This document shows, one piece after another, positions 9,259 to 17,718 of a DNA stretch of 64,000 nucleotides (its first letter is position 1; every line of letters starts with the position of its first letter). Below the pieces are notes generated by a model. It worked only from the letters and a program-made list of their open reading frames with translations. It had not been told where the DNA came from and did no database searches. Source of the stretch: Spartobacteria bacterium (GTDB taxonomy: Bacteria > Verrucomicrobiota > Verrucomicrobiia > Chthoniobacterales > UBA10450); the NCBI GenBank assembly GCA_003167555.1, contig PMSN01000003.1, positions 1-64,000 on the forward strand. The letters are read 5' to 3'. Made by a program: the position numbers and the translations under genes.

Positions 9259-9458
9259 CGGTGTGCAGGCAGGTTGGGGAAGACCATGGGCGATGCAACG
9301 CGGTCTGTAAAGACGTTCAAACGCGGCCAGAACGCGGCGACCGCCGAAGCTACGGCAGACAAGCTGGCGGGACTTGCGCCGCGCGATGTAAATGCGATAA
9401 CAGGGCCATGACGATCAGCCGATCCGGTTCGAAGAAGGCCTACTGCTGAAGCCTACCC

Positions 9459-10598
9459 ATGTACCTTCGCTTTAATCGCCCATCCCTTTCTGGAAAAGAA
9501 TTTGAGTTTATGCAGCATGCGGTCGTCGATGGGAAGCTGTCTGGCGATGGTCAGTTTACCCAAAAATGCCATGCCTTGCTCGAAAACCAGCTTGGCGTCG
9601 GCAAGGCGCTGTTGACGACCTCCTGCACACATGCGCTCGAGATGGCGGCGATCCTTCTTGAGATCAAACCGGGGGACGAAGTCATCATTCCGTCCTTTAC
9701 GTTCGTTTCCGCGGCTAATGCTTTTGTGCTGCGTGGAGCCCGGCCGGTTTTCGCAGACATAAGGGCGGATACCTTAAACCTCGACGAAACCAAACTGGAA
9801 GAGCTTATCACGTCGCGGACGAAAGCGATCGTGGTGGTGCATTACGCGGGCGTTGGTTGCGAGATGGACGCTATTTTGGAGATAGCCGGCCGTCACGGCG
9901 TCCCCGTTGTAGAGGACAATGCGCATGGGTTGCTCGGAAAGTATAAGGAACGATACCTGGGGACGATGGGTTGCCTTGCTACCCTGAGCTTTCACGAGAC
10001 CAAGAATTTTACCTGTGGAGAAGGCGGGGCGTTGTTGATTAACGACCCTCGGTATGTGGAACGAGCTGAGATTATTCGGGAGAAAGGGACGCAGCGCAGC
10101 CGGTTCTTTCGGGGCGAGGTGGATAAGTATACCTGGATGGACATCGGCTCGAGTTACTTGCCTTCAGAGATTCTGGCGGCCTTTCTCTACGCTCAATTGG
10201 AAGCGCGTGAAGTCATTCAATCCACGCGAAAAAGGATTTGGGAGTACTACCACGAACACCTCAAAGATTGGGCGAGAGATCGTAATGTGCAGCTACCAGC
10301 AGTGCCGTCTCACTGCGAACAACCCTACCACATGTTTTACCTCCTCGTGTCATCCCTGGCCGAGCGCCAAGCCTTGATCGCACATCTCAGTGCCTGTGAG
10401 ATCAACAGTGTCTTTCATTACCTGCCTCTTCATCTCTCAAGCATGGGCCGGGGATTCGCCGGGAAGGAAGGTGATTGCCCGGTTACAGAGGATGTAAGCG
10501 ATCGCTTGGTGCGGCTGCCGTTCTATAACGAACTCACCGAGGCGGACCAGACCCGAGTGGTCGCTGCCCTGAAAGATTTTAAGCGGATCTCAGGATAG
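9459..10598 (+). CDS. wecE: dTDP-4-amino-4,6-dideoxygalactose transaminase
   Basis: This 379-residue DegT-fold protein fits WecE/RffA closely: FNRPSLSGKEFEFM at the start, TTSCTHALEMAAILL, IIPSFTFVSAANAF, and the lysine loop LSFHETKNFTCGEGGAL. WecE uses PLP and glutamate to convert dTDP-4-keto-6-deoxyglucose to dTDP-4-amino-4,6-dideoxygalactose, the precursor of Fuc4NAc. It is transcribed alone on the plus strand; the 200 bases before it separate it from a divergent SDR, and a palindromic element lies just after its stop. Its donor-making enzymes RmlA and RmlB are not in the window. Confidence 0.9.
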   Translation: MYLRFNRPSLSGKEFEFMQHAVVDGKLSGDGQFTQKCHALLENQLGVGKALLTTSCTHALEMAAILLEIKPGDEVIIPSFTFVSAANAFVLRGARPVFADIRADTLNLDETKLEELITSRTKAIVVVHYAGVGCEMDAILEIAGRHGVPVVEDNAHGLLGKYKERYLGTMGCLATLSFHETKNFTCGEGGALLINDPRYVERAEIIREKGTQRSRFFRGEVDKYTWMDIGSSYLPSEILAAFLYAQLEAREVIQSTRKRIWEYYHEHLKDWARDRNVQLPAVPSHCEQPYHMFYLLVSSLAERQALIAHLSACEINSVFHYLPLHLSSMGRGFAGKEGDCPVTEDVSDRLVRLPFYNELTEADQTRVVAALKDFKRISG

Positions 10599-10622
10599 TT
10601 CTTGTTCGCTGCTCCATTAATT

Positions 10623-10745
10623 AGAAGCGGTTTCAAAAGTCCTTTTGACCTAATTTGTAGGGCGTCTGTGTCAGACGCCACCCTGGGGCTGCTCGATTGG
10701 CGTTTCACAGAAACGCCCTACAAATCGACTTTTGAAACCGCTTCT
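10623..10745. repeat. 123-bp palindromic MITE/REP-like element
   Basis: The ends are perfect 19-bp inverted repeats (AGAAGCGGTTTCAAAAGTC and its complement). An inner inverted pair of 12 bp (TTTGTAGGGCGT) and a short hairpin GGCGTCTGTGTCAGACGCC follow. It fills the space between wecE (stop 10598) and the convergent membrane-protein gene, whose stop codon (10744-10746) overlaps the last two bases. Such elements are non-coding; here it may also work as a bidirectional terminator. Confidence 0.8.
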
Positions 10746-11745
10746 AGGGCACACCTTCGGACGTTGCAGGGGGAGCCGCCACCGCCTGCGGCGGCCGGTA
10801 GAAAACATAAAGGATACCTCCTATCACGCAAACGGTCAGAATCATCGCGAACGTAACAAACGATGCTGCCAGCGCGCGCGCGCCGTCTACTTGTGCGAGG
10901 ACACCCAGGAACAAGACGAGAAGGTATTCGCGCACGCCAAAGCCGGCCACGGTAATGGGTAGAGCACCTGAGGCGAGGAGAATGGGAAGAAAGCTAAGCC
11001 AGACAAGGAATGGCATTCGGATACCAACTGCAAAACCCGCGAGATAGAAGAGAACGCAAAGCAATAACTGGGAGACAGTGGCGGCCGCGATAACCTGGGC
11101 GAGCGTTTTTTTGTTCGCGCATAACAGACCCCATATCCGGGTGATCTCGTCTCGCCAGGAGTGGGCTGGCAAAGAACGCAGGCGTTTTTCAAACCATTGG
11201 TGGGTGGGGTGGCCGGCGAGAAAGAATAAAACACCGCAGAGGCAGACGACGCCGCCCGCGCTGACGAGAACCACGGCTAACCAGTGCGTCTGAGGCGATG
11301 TCGCGAGGACGTTCCATTGCCATGGGACACAAAGCACCGCCAGCAAGAGCACACTGGCTAGACCAATGCAGCGATCGAGCAGGACCGTGGTGCAAGCTTC
11401 CGCCACGCGCCCCGGCGCAAGACGCGAAATGTAAAGCATACGGGTAAGATCGTCCCCCGTCGGGCCAGGCAGGAACATAACAAAGAACTGTCCGATCTGG
11501 GCGATGCAAATCAGCGGCAGCAGCTTCACCGGGATTTGAAAGACGCGCAGCAGGCGCTGCCAGCGCCAGCCGCTGATCGCCACCGTCCCGAGGCATAACA
11601 GGATGCCCAACAAGATAGGCGGACGCTCAGCGTCGCGGATACTGATCCAGACGTGCGACAGGTCGACTTTGCGACAGATCAACGTGATGACCGCTGCGGC
11701 GAAAAGAATCTTCCCGATTAGAAACGCCGTTTGTTTTTTGCTCAT
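10744..11745 (-). CDS. YbhN/UPF0104-type membrane protein (LPG-synthase TM-domain family)
   Basis: This 333-residue protein is a polytopic inner-membrane protein with about eight hydrophobic segments. It shows the family marks RKVDL near the first membrane span, GQFFVMFLPGPTGDD, DRCIGL and a C-terminal GFGVREYLLV. Members of this family (AglD/YbhN, the membrane half of lysylphosphatidylglycerol synthase) are found in glycan loci and are thought to handle lipid-linked substrates. It overlaps the upstream methyltransferase by ATGA. A second family member lies at 30740-31714; no flippase of the Wzx type was seen, so a transport role is possible but unproven. Confidence 0.85.
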   Translation of the reverse strand: MSKKQTAFLIGKILFAAAVITLICRKVDLSHVWISIRDAERPPILLGILLCLGTVAISGWRWQRLLRVFQIPVKLLPLICIAQIGQFFVMFLPGPTGDDLTRMLYISRLAPGRVAEACTTVLLDRCIGLASVLLLAVLCVPWQWNVLATSPQTHWLAVVLVSAGGVVCLCGVLFFLAGHPTHQWFEKRLRSLPAHSWRDEITRIWGLLCANKKTLAQVIAAATVSQLLLCVLFYLAGFAVGIRMPFLVWLSFLPILLASGALPITVAGFGVREYLLVLFLGVLAQVDGARALAASFVTFAMILTVCVIGGILYVFYRPPQAVAAPPATSEGVP

Positions 11746-12878
11746 GAGCTTGCTGGAACCGGATGGTAGCGAGTCCTGCCGGATCCCAGACGCGCGGCGA
11801 CGACGGCGGAGATTTTCGGCGGAAGAACGACATAGACGTCGCTGCCGGCGGGAACTTCGCTTGCGCGATAGATCGGCAGTTCAAGATGTTGGCCTCCGGC
11901 GCGATCTGGATCTTCATCCACAAAAAAACCGGCTTTCCCATCTAGCTCACTGAAAAGCCAGGTGGCGGCAATCGAAGTGCCGAAGATGCCGAAGTGCGCC
12001 GAGCGTTGCGCCAGGGCTATGGCATCGCGACGAACAGCATCAAGCCAGCGCATAGCTAAACTGAGATGATCTCCTGACATTGGTCGTGTTCGCTCAGCGA
12101 TAGGCGGAAGCGCGCGTGCAACGACCGATAGCTCCTTCGGTATCCATTCACCAGTGACGTGGAGCGATTTGAACCCAGCCTTCGCGAGCAACGCTTCGAT
12201 CGTAGCAGGTTCGAAGTGCGTGGCGTGGTCGGCGATGAGCAATTCAAATGGATTCTGCCGGAACGATGGCAGCTCGACGATCAACAATCCGCCCGCCTTC
12301 AATTTGCTTCGCACCGATCCGAGAAATTTTCTCGGCGCCTCGATGTGTTCGAGAACATGGATGAGCGAGCAGATATCGAACTCGCCTGGCAAGTCGCGCA
12401 CGTCGCCCGAGAAGAATTCCTCGAAGCCCGGGATAGTTTCGATGTTGGCACGGTGTTTCTCGTCGAACTCGGAGCCGCACAGGCGCCAGCCGGGATGCCG
12501 GCGGATGAAACTGCGAAGGAATCCGCCGTTGCCGCAACCGATATCGATGAGACGTCCCTGCTTTGGAATGCCGGCAACTTCCGCGAGCCGGTCGAGGAGT
12601 TGATCGGAGCGCGAAGCGGAAGCGCCGGAAGAAGAATCAAAGACGCGTTGCTCGGCGCCACCGCCTTGAGCATAGATAGCGTAAGACTGGTAGATCTCCC
12701 GGCACTCGGCCTGCCATTGCGCGTCGACCACAGTCTGCACCGTGGCGCAAGACTCACAGGTGCCCAGTCGCCCGCCGGCGCTCCAGGGCCGGCAGTCCGA
12801 GGTAACGCGCCTCAACTGCGAAAACTCCGGAACCAACTCCACATTTCCTTCTCCACAAATGTGACAGCGCGGTTTCAT
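11742..12878 (-). CDS. SAM-dependent C-methyltransferase-like protein with zinc-ribbon N-terminus and extra C-terminal domain
   Basis: This 378-residue protein opens with a Cys-rich segment (CHICGE ... CESCA) as in sugar C-methyltransferases. It follows with a SAM domain (IDIGCGNGGFL; SLIHVLEHIEAPRKFL). The last ~100 residues form a nucleotide-binding-like domain (FGIFGTSIAATWLF ... FFVDEDPDRAGG) also seen on the methyltransferase at 34948. C-methyltransferases of this type methylate keto-deoxy NDP-sugars. It is coupled by ATGA overlaps to the SDR upstream and the membrane protein downstream. Confidence 0.85.
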   Translation of the reverse strand: MKPRCHICGEGNVELVPEFSQLRRVTSDCRPWSAGGRLGTCESCATVQTVVDAQWQAECREIYQSYAIYAQGGGAEQRVFDSSSGASASRSDQLLDRLAEVAGIPKQGRLIDIGCGNGGFLRSFIRRHPGWRLCGSEFDEKHRANIETIPGFEEFFSGDVRDLPGEFDICSLIHVLEHIEAPRKFLGSVRSKLKAGGLLIVELPSFRQNPFELLIADHATHFEPATIEALLAKAGFKSLHVTGEWIPKELSVVARALPPIAERTRPMSGDHLSLAMRWLDAVRRDAIALAQRSAHFGIFGTSIAATWLFSELDGKAGFFVDEDPDRAGGQHLELPIYRASEVPAGSDVYVVLPPKISAVVAARLGSGRTRYHPVPASS

Positions 12879-13720
12879 TTCACTGTGGAGAGCAATTCGC
12901 GAATGGTCTCCGCGGCCGCTGGCGGTTTCAAAAGAGCGGCATCTTCCGTCCGCAGGCGCAGAGTGCCGAAGCGTGGCGTAGGGGCGGGAGCGAGCTGTGG
13001 CTGGATCACGTCAGGAGAAACATCCAGACGGGTCGCTAATGAATGGGCCAGCGATTCATAGGAAATATCAGTCTCCGCGGAAAGATGGATGACACCTCCT
13101 GTCTGGCACGAGGCAATCGATTGCAGAGCGCGCGAGACGTATTCGAGCGGAATCGGACTAAAGACCATGTCGGAATAAGGATGGATAACTTCTCGGCGCC
13201 GCAGCGCTCCCGCCCAGTCCAATAACAGGGGCATCGCGGGATGGACCACTTTCGTCAGGCGCACAATAGCCACGCGCTCTCCGAGTTCGCGCAGGATTTT
13301 CTCAGCCTCTGCCTTCTGCTGGCCATAAGAGGTCGTAGGATTCGGCGCGTCGTCGACCGTAGGAAAGGCCTTGTTCCCATCGAAGACCAGGTTCGTCGAA
13401 AGAAAGACAATGAACGCGCCGCGCTCACCTAATTTTCGAGCAAGCTCGATTGTCCTCGTCACGTTGATCAGTGCAGTTTCCGCGGGATATGCTTCGCAGT
13501 CGGCAAGCTTCGTGCGGCCCGCGCAGAGAAATGCGGCCCGGTAGCTATCCGCTAACTCCCACGTCTCCGGCAAAGCAGCGAGATCGAGCCGCGGATGTTG
13601 TCCAGCGCGCCGGCTCGTCGCAAGACAAGGCACACCCGCCGCGCGATAGCTCTCGTGCAAGGCGCGCCCGATCAAACCGTCGCCGCCGACGATGAGGACG
13701 GGATGGTCAGCGCTTGCCAC
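12875..13720 (-). CDS. RmlD-like NAD(P)-dependent sugar-nucleotide reductase (SDR)
   Basis: This protein of about 281 residues has the RmlD pattern: VGGDGLIG near the N-terminus, FLSTNLVFDG, and the catalytic YGQQK motif (YxxxK). RmlD-type enzymes reduce 4-keto groups of dTDP-sugars. The start is uncertain: a GTG at 13720 gives a 14-base overlap with the upstream methyltransferase, while TTG codons at 13726 and 13732 are alternatives. It ends in an ATGA overlap with the next gene. The keto sugar reduced here is unknown. Confidence 0.8.
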   Translation of the reverse strand: MASADHPVLIVGGDGLIGRALHESYRAAGVPCLATSRRAGQHPRLDLAALPETWELADSYRAAFLCAGRTKLADCEAYPAETALINVTRTIELARKLGERGAFIVFLSTNLVFDGNKAFPTVDDAPNPTTSYGQQKAEAEKILRELGERVAIVRLTKVVHPAMPLLLDWAGALRRREVIHPYSDMVFSPIPLEYVSRALQSIASCQTGGVIHLSAETDISYESLAHSLATRLDVSPDVIQPQLAPAPTPRFGTLRLRTEDAALLKPPAAAETIRELLSTVK

Positions 13721-14381
13721 ATCCAATCCCAATGACGTAGTGCGCCATGGGATAAAACCCAGTGTGGACGACTTCGTCGTTCATCGAGAACACAAACACG
13801 TTGTGAAAAAAACGTTGCAGCAGCTCCCTCATCGCCGGGCCGTCTTTGCAGTTCACATGGCCTGCCTTGCTCGGCGGAGAAGCGTGTGGCTGCGACGCGA
13901 GCGATGGGCAGCCCAGGATCACGATACCATGCGCGCCCAATGATTTGACGATGTTGCCGACGAACACGTCTTCGTGCGCGGCATTGATGTGTTCGATCAC
14001 ATCGAGTGCGTAGGCGGCGTCGAAGTTTTCCGTGATCGGACCGTTCAGCATGTCGTGAACCTTCGCGGCATACGGCCAGCGCTCGTCCATGGTCTCGATG
14101 GCGTTGTCGATGAAGATCTGGTCGAAGTCAGTTACCGTCATCCGCTTCACCTCCTGTTTCACGATGCGCGTTCCAAAAGCATCGGCGCATCCGATTTCGA
14201 GGACGTGATCGAGGCCGCTGAGCATTTTCGCGACGAACTTGTAACGGGCCAGAAGGAAAGCGAGGCGGCGGGGATCGTCCTGCCAGACCTGGCTGCTCAT
14301 GAGCCCGAATTTGGCGAGACCCTTCCGGCGGCGCTCGAGAAGGAATTGATACTGCTTTTCGCGAGTTTGCGGTTCTTTCAT
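13707..14381 (-). CDS. class I SAM-dependent methyltransferase
   Basis: The 224-residue form from the ATG at 14381 is chosen because it makes the ATGA overlap seen all along this operon; a TTG at 14432 would add 17 residues. The SAM motif is VLEIGCADAFGT and a second marker is AAYALDVIEHI. The acceptor is not evident. It lies between a sugar-kinase-like gene and an RmlD-like reductase, so a sugar or glycan substrate is likely. Confidence 0.82.
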   Translation of the reverse strand: MKEPQTREKQYQFLLERRRKGLAKFGLMSSQVWQDDPRRLAFLLARYKFVAKMLSGLDHVLEIGCADAFGTRIVKQEVKRMTVTDFDQIFIDNAIETMDERWPYAAKVHDMLNGPITENFDAAYALDVIEHINAAHEDVFVGNIVKSLGAHGIVILGCPSLASQPHASPPSKAGHVNCKDGPAMRELLQRFFHNVFVFSMNDEVVHTGFYPMAHYVIGIGCGKR

Positions 14382-15370
14382 GGGAACGCAGTGTGATGGA
14401 ACTTTACCGCCTTTTCCAGTTGCTTGTCCCAACGGCTCTCATCCCGGAGGTCCGGGTTTGAGAAAGTCCGGCGCTGATTGCCCGCCGGGAGAAAATCGTT
14501 CAGCATGATGCAGCACCACTTTGTCTGGTAAACGGGGAGGAGCAACGCCGCGCGCGCCGCGAGGTCATCGCCACCGAACGCGCCGCGGATCTCGTCGAGG
14601 ACCGTCGCCAACCACTCGTTAGGCACGGGCACGGCCGGCTGACAAAAGAAATCGCAGACCGTTTTCGCGGGATCGTCCCAGCCGGCATATTCGAAATCGA
14701 AGAAGCGCAGCTGGCCGTCCAGAGAACGGATCGTGTTGTGAAATCCGAAGTCCGAGGGCGAGATGCAGCGCTCGCTCTGGGCCAGGGTGCGATCCATCCC
14801 CGCCACGGCGCGCTCGGTTTCGCGGCGCAGAACCGCCCATGCCGGCGCGAGTCGTTTGTGCACGAACGCGATCGCGGCTTCGTGCTGCGAATTTTCCGGA
14901 ACAATTCTCCCCAACCGTTCAACCCGGCGATCCACCGTCGCGAGATGTTCGGCGAAGCTGAAGCACGCTTCAGAGGCAACCGGCAACGAACTGGCCGCGA
15001 CCGCGTCTCGCCGCCGGTTGATTTCGATCAGAAAGCCAATTGCCTCCCGAACCAACTCGGGCGTCGCCGCGGTTGGTTTTTCACCACGCACGTACTCCAG
15101 CAAGGCAAGCCGCTCGTCCGGATACCACGCCATCGGCTCGGGGACGGCGCGGATGTTCGCGTCCCATAGAAATGTATAAAAGGCGCGTTCCGTTTCGAAC
15201 CGGTTACGCGGATCATCCGGGTGCTGAAAGTATTGCTTCACCAGAAACGTGCGATCGCCGGCTTGGACCATGAGCACATGATTGTTCCCCGTGCCGCCGA
15301 GCGGTTCGAGGCGAATGTCATCACCCCAGCCGATGCGCTCAAGCGTCGCAAGCACCAGAGATTCACTCAT
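14378..15370 (-). CDS. aminoglycoside-phosphotransferase-fold kinase
   Basis: This 330-residue protein has the APH/choline-kinase fold: an N-terminal nucleotide loop (LGGTGNNHVLMV), the catalytic loop SPSDFGFHNTI (Asp and Asn in the positions of HGDxxxxN) and the metal-binding FFDFEYAGWDDP. Such kinases phosphorylate small molecules such as sugars, choline or antibiotics. Its place between a HAD phosphatase and a methyltransferase, with ATGA overlaps on both sides, suggests a sugar or a glycan-linked group as substrate rather than an antibiotic. Confidence 0.82.
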   Translation of the reverse strand: MSESLVLATLERIGWGDDIRLEPLGGTGNNHVLMVQAGDRTFLVKQYFQHPDDPRNRFETERAFYTFLWDANIRAVPEPMAWYPDERLALLEYVRGEKPTAATPELVREAIGFLIEINRRRDAVAASSLPVASEACFSFAEHLATVDRRVERLGRIVPENSQHEAAIAFVHKRLAPAWAVLRRETERAVAGMDRTLAQSERCISPSDFGFHNTIRSLDGQLRFFDFEYAGWDDPAKTVCDFFCQPAVPVPNEWLATVLDEIRGAFGGDDLAARAALLLPVYQTKWCCIMLNDFLPAGNQRRTFSNPDLRDESRWDKQLEKAVKFHHTAFP

Positions 15371-15975
15371 ACTGCAAAGATCGTTCGCACCTCAGGCCAC
15401 GATGCCACCACGGTCAGGCCCGGCTTCGCTCGGACCGCGCGCGCCGGATCGAAGAGAATGCGGTGCAAATCCGGCGGAAGGAGTGGCTCAGCCAGAAATT
15501 CCGGAAGGTCATCGATGAAATGAGTGCAACCAGTTTCGCGCACCCGCGCGACTTTCTCCGCGCGGGTTTCTCGAAAATGAATCGCGTCGCGCGAAATGAG
15601 ATCCACGAAGCCATTCGCCTCGAGCCAGCGGAACGCGGCGGCGTGCAAATCGCATGGCGCGCCCGCGATCGGTTGCCGCGTGCGATGGCTGAGGATCGAC
15701 ACGCGCAGCGATCGCTCGGCGCACGCCGCGAAAAAATCGAGCACGCCGGGAAACGGCCGCGCCTCCGGCATGCGTTCGCCATAAACCACTGCCTGCATCG
15801 CTGTCCAACGATCCTCCTGCCCCGCCGCGCGGAGAAAGTCTCGGACGGATGTCTTGTCGCAAGGCACCGTGGTCGGAATCAACCCTTCGGCGAGAGCCAT
15901 CCGATGGAACACTTCATCGTAACAGACGATGGTGTTATCAAAGTCGGCTCCAAGGTGAAGCTCAGCTGCGGCCAT
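15367..15975 (-). CDS. HAD-superfamily hydrolase
   Basis: Starting at the ATG at 15975 (MAAAELHLGADFDNT) gives 202 residues; a start at 16005 is possible but overlaps the upstream gene more. The HAD motif I is DFDNT, motif II lies in SILSHRTRQP, and motif III/IV in HFIDDLPEFL. HAD enzymes of this size are phosphatases or phosphonatases. Next to a kinase-like gene and near heptose-like genes it may remove a phosphate from a sugar intermediate. The second Asp of the usual DxD appears as Asn (DFDNT), so the exact activity is uncertain. Confidence 0.8.
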   Translation of the reverse strand: MAAAELHLGADFDNTIVCYDEVFHRMALAEGLIPTTVPCDKTSVRDFLRAAGQEDRWTAMQAVVYGERMPEARPFPGVLDFFAACAERSLRVSILSHRTRQPIAGAPCDLHAAAFRWLEANGFVDLISRDAIHFRETRAEKVARVRETGCTHFIDDLPEFLAEPLLPPDLHRILFDPARAVRAKPGLTVVASWPEVRTIFAV

Positions 15976-16690
15976 ACACGAGTTTCGACATCCGCCGAAT
16001 GACAAGCGTCAGCAGCGAGTGCGCGACCGAGCCCATGTTGCGGAGAGTGAGGGCCGTCGAGTTGCCGGCGGCGCGTTCGTGGCCTTCGACTGGAATTTCG
16101 AGGTAACTAACGCCGCGATCCAGCAGCCGCGTGATCAGGTCGGCCTGAAAACCAAACCCATGCGTATTCGAGTGCCATCGCATGACATAATAACGGCGAG
16201 TTAACGGCAGGCCGTTGTAGTAACGAATGTGGTGGCCGCTGGTGAAGTTAACGAGCCAGGTGAAAATCTTGGAGACGAACTGTCTGAATCCCGAGCGGCT
16301 GCTTTCGTCCGGACGATATGGGATGATCAAATCGGCCTTGCCTGTCTGGCTGAAGACCTTCACCAGCGTTTCCTTCGGCTCGACGTTGTCACCGCAAACA
16401 AGGCGATACCATGTCCCGTGTCCAAGGAAGGCGGCTTCGGCATAATTATTGCCCAGTCCCTCGTTCGCCGCGTTGACCTTCAGAATAAATCGCACGTCCG
16501 GATGACTCTTCTGGAACGCTTGAATGATCTCGACCGAGTGATCCTTCGAGGCGTCGTCTATTACGACAATCTCGAAGCTTATCCCAACCTCGCGGCTGGC
16601 TGCTACCACCGTCTCCAGCGTTTTTAGGATGTTCGGTTCCTCGTTATAGCAGGCAACAAAAACGGTCAGCTGAATTTCTTCTTCGGTCAT
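15962..16690 (-). CDS. GT2-family glycosyltransferase
   Basis: This 242-residue protein has a GT-A fold of the DPM1/polyprenyl-phosphate type: VFVACYNEEPNIL at the N-terminus, IVVIDDASKDHS, and GDNVEP as the metal-binding position. It has no membrane spans at its C-terminus except perhaps a short amphipathic end. It should transfer a sugar to a lipid or glycan acceptor at the inner face of the membrane. It follows the two membrane/winged-helix genes and overlaps the HAD gene by 14 bases. Confidence 0.88.
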   Translation of the reverse strand: MTEEEIQLTVFVACYNEEPNILKTLETVVAASREVGISFEIVVIDDASKDHSVEIIQAFQKSHPDVRFILKVNAANEGLGNNYAEAAFLGHGTWYRLVCGDNVEPKETLVKVFSQTGKADLIIPYRPDESSRSGFRQFVSKIFTWLVNFTSGHHIRYYNGLPLTRRYYVMRWHSNTHGFGFQADLITRLLDRGVSYLEIPVEGHERAAGNSTALTLRNMGSVAHSLLTLVIRRMSKLVYGRS

Positions 16691-16704
16691 ACAGAAGCAG
16701 CAAC

Positions 16705-17226
16705 CTACTCGAATTCGCTTCCCTTGCCGAGGATAAGGCGCTTGATCCCAAAGATCACTTTGGCAATGGGTACGAACCGCTTTCGGCCGAGGAAATAACG
16801 TCCGTCCCGCAACACCAGGTCGCCGCTTTCCACCAGACGCTGGAGCCGCATCTCCATCAGCATCGCTTCATTGTATTCGCGGGCGATCTCCGAAACCGAA
16901 ACTCCGTCGGATCGAGCGGCCACTCTGGCGTAAATGCGGACCCGGATGGAGGACTGGCCCAGGTTGGCAAAATTAAAGAAGCAGTAAGAAAGCGCGGCGT
17001 AGCACGGCAGATTAACGAGGAGCGCCTTCGACCAAGCTTCGAACGGATCCGAGCCGGGCGGGTAAATGCATTGCGCGATCATCAGCGCCGCTCCACCCAA
17101 AAGAAATCCCAGTGCAATCGAGCGGAGGAAATGGCGTCCATGTTGCCACCGAAAGACAACGATCTGTCCCAGGACATTGATCGCCAGCGCGGCTACCGGA
17201 GCTATCAGAGGCCACCAGATAACCAT
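16705..17226 (-). CDS. unrecognised membrane protein with C-terminal winged-helix-like domain (paralog 2)
   Basis: I do not recognise a family. The 173-residue protein has three to four hydrophobic segments in the first ~95 residues. A hydrophilic part then looks like a winged helix (SVSEIAREYNE, LQRLVESGDLVLRDGRYFL), followed by a short amphipathic tail (IFGIKRLILG). It is a paralog of the protein encoded directly upstream, whose tail has the matching GRYF...RKLYG pattern. The upstream stop codon and this ATG touch (TAGATG). Both sit inside the glycan operon, so a membrane-anchored partner or regulator of glycan synthesis is possible, without evidence for DNA binding. Confidence 0.8.
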   Translation of the reverse strand: MVIWWPLIAPVAALAINVLGQIVVFRWQHGRHFLRSIALGFLLGGAALMIAQCIYPPGSDPFEAWSKALLVNLPCYAALSYCFFNFANLGQSSIRVRIYARVAARSDGVSVSEIAREYNEAMLMEMRLQRLVESGDLVLRDGRYFLGRKRFVPIAKVIFGIKRLILGKGSEFE

Positions 17227-17718
17227 CTAACCTCCCTCTTGGATCGGCCCGTAGAGTTTTCGAAACATCAGGATCCCGCGAAAGAAGATCGAGCCGCCGC
17301 CCACTGCGAAGTAGCGGCCATTCTCCTCGCGCACGAGACCGTCATGGGTCAGTGCCGCCAGCCTTGCCTTTACGAAAGGACGCTTCTCGAGAAAAAGATG
17401 AACTTCCTCGGACGACATGCCCTGGCCGGCGGCATCATGCGCATGGCGGATAAGGCTAAGTGTGGGACTGTCCGCTTCAAAGGCGGAATAGGTGATCACA
17501 TAGCACAAGCTCAAAGAAGTGTAGAAGAGGCAGACATGGACTACGTCAGGCCAGGGCATCGGCCGAACGGTCAAAGTCAGCAACCACATTCCCAGTCCAA
17601 ACGCAAAAAGCAGCAGCAGCGTTCGTGTCTGGAACCTGGGCAGGCGAATCTTCCAGACAATGAGATGCAACCCCAGGGCGGCCAGAAACAAAACCAGGGT
17701 TGTCAGGAAGACGGCCAT
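17227..17718 (-). CDS. unrecognised membrane protein with C-terminal winged-helix-like domain (paralog 1)
   Basis: I do not recognise a family. The 163-residue protein has hydrophobic segments at about residues 3-22, 31-50 and 58-80. A soluble domain follows with a helix-turn-helix-like SSEEVHLFLEKRPFVKARL, the wing-like DGLVREENGRYFAV, and an amphipathic tail (GILMFRKLYG). It is paralogous to the next gene: same layout, same size and the same GRYF core. It overlaps the upstream dehydrogenase stop by TGATG. The pair probably arose by tandem duplication and may form a heterodimer. Confidence 0.8.
   Translation of the reverse strand: MAVFLTTLVLFLAALGLHLIVWKIRLPRFQTRTLLLLFAFGLGMWLLTLTVRPMPWPDVVHVCLFYTSLSLCYVITYSAFEADSPTLSLIRHAHDAAGQGMSSEEVHLFLEKRPFVKARLAALTHDGLVREENGRYFAVGGGSIFFRGILMFRKLYGPIQEGG

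Noticed and set aside
12159-13061. Plus-strand open frame of 300 residues
   Set aside because: It is antisense to the C-methyltransferase and RmlD-like genes, which have clear motifs on the minus strand.
14378-15370. Antibiotic-resistance phosphotransferase
   Set aside because: The fold is APH-like but the gene lies inside a coupled glycan operon and the catalytic-loop His of the HGD motif is not kept, so a resistance call is not supported.
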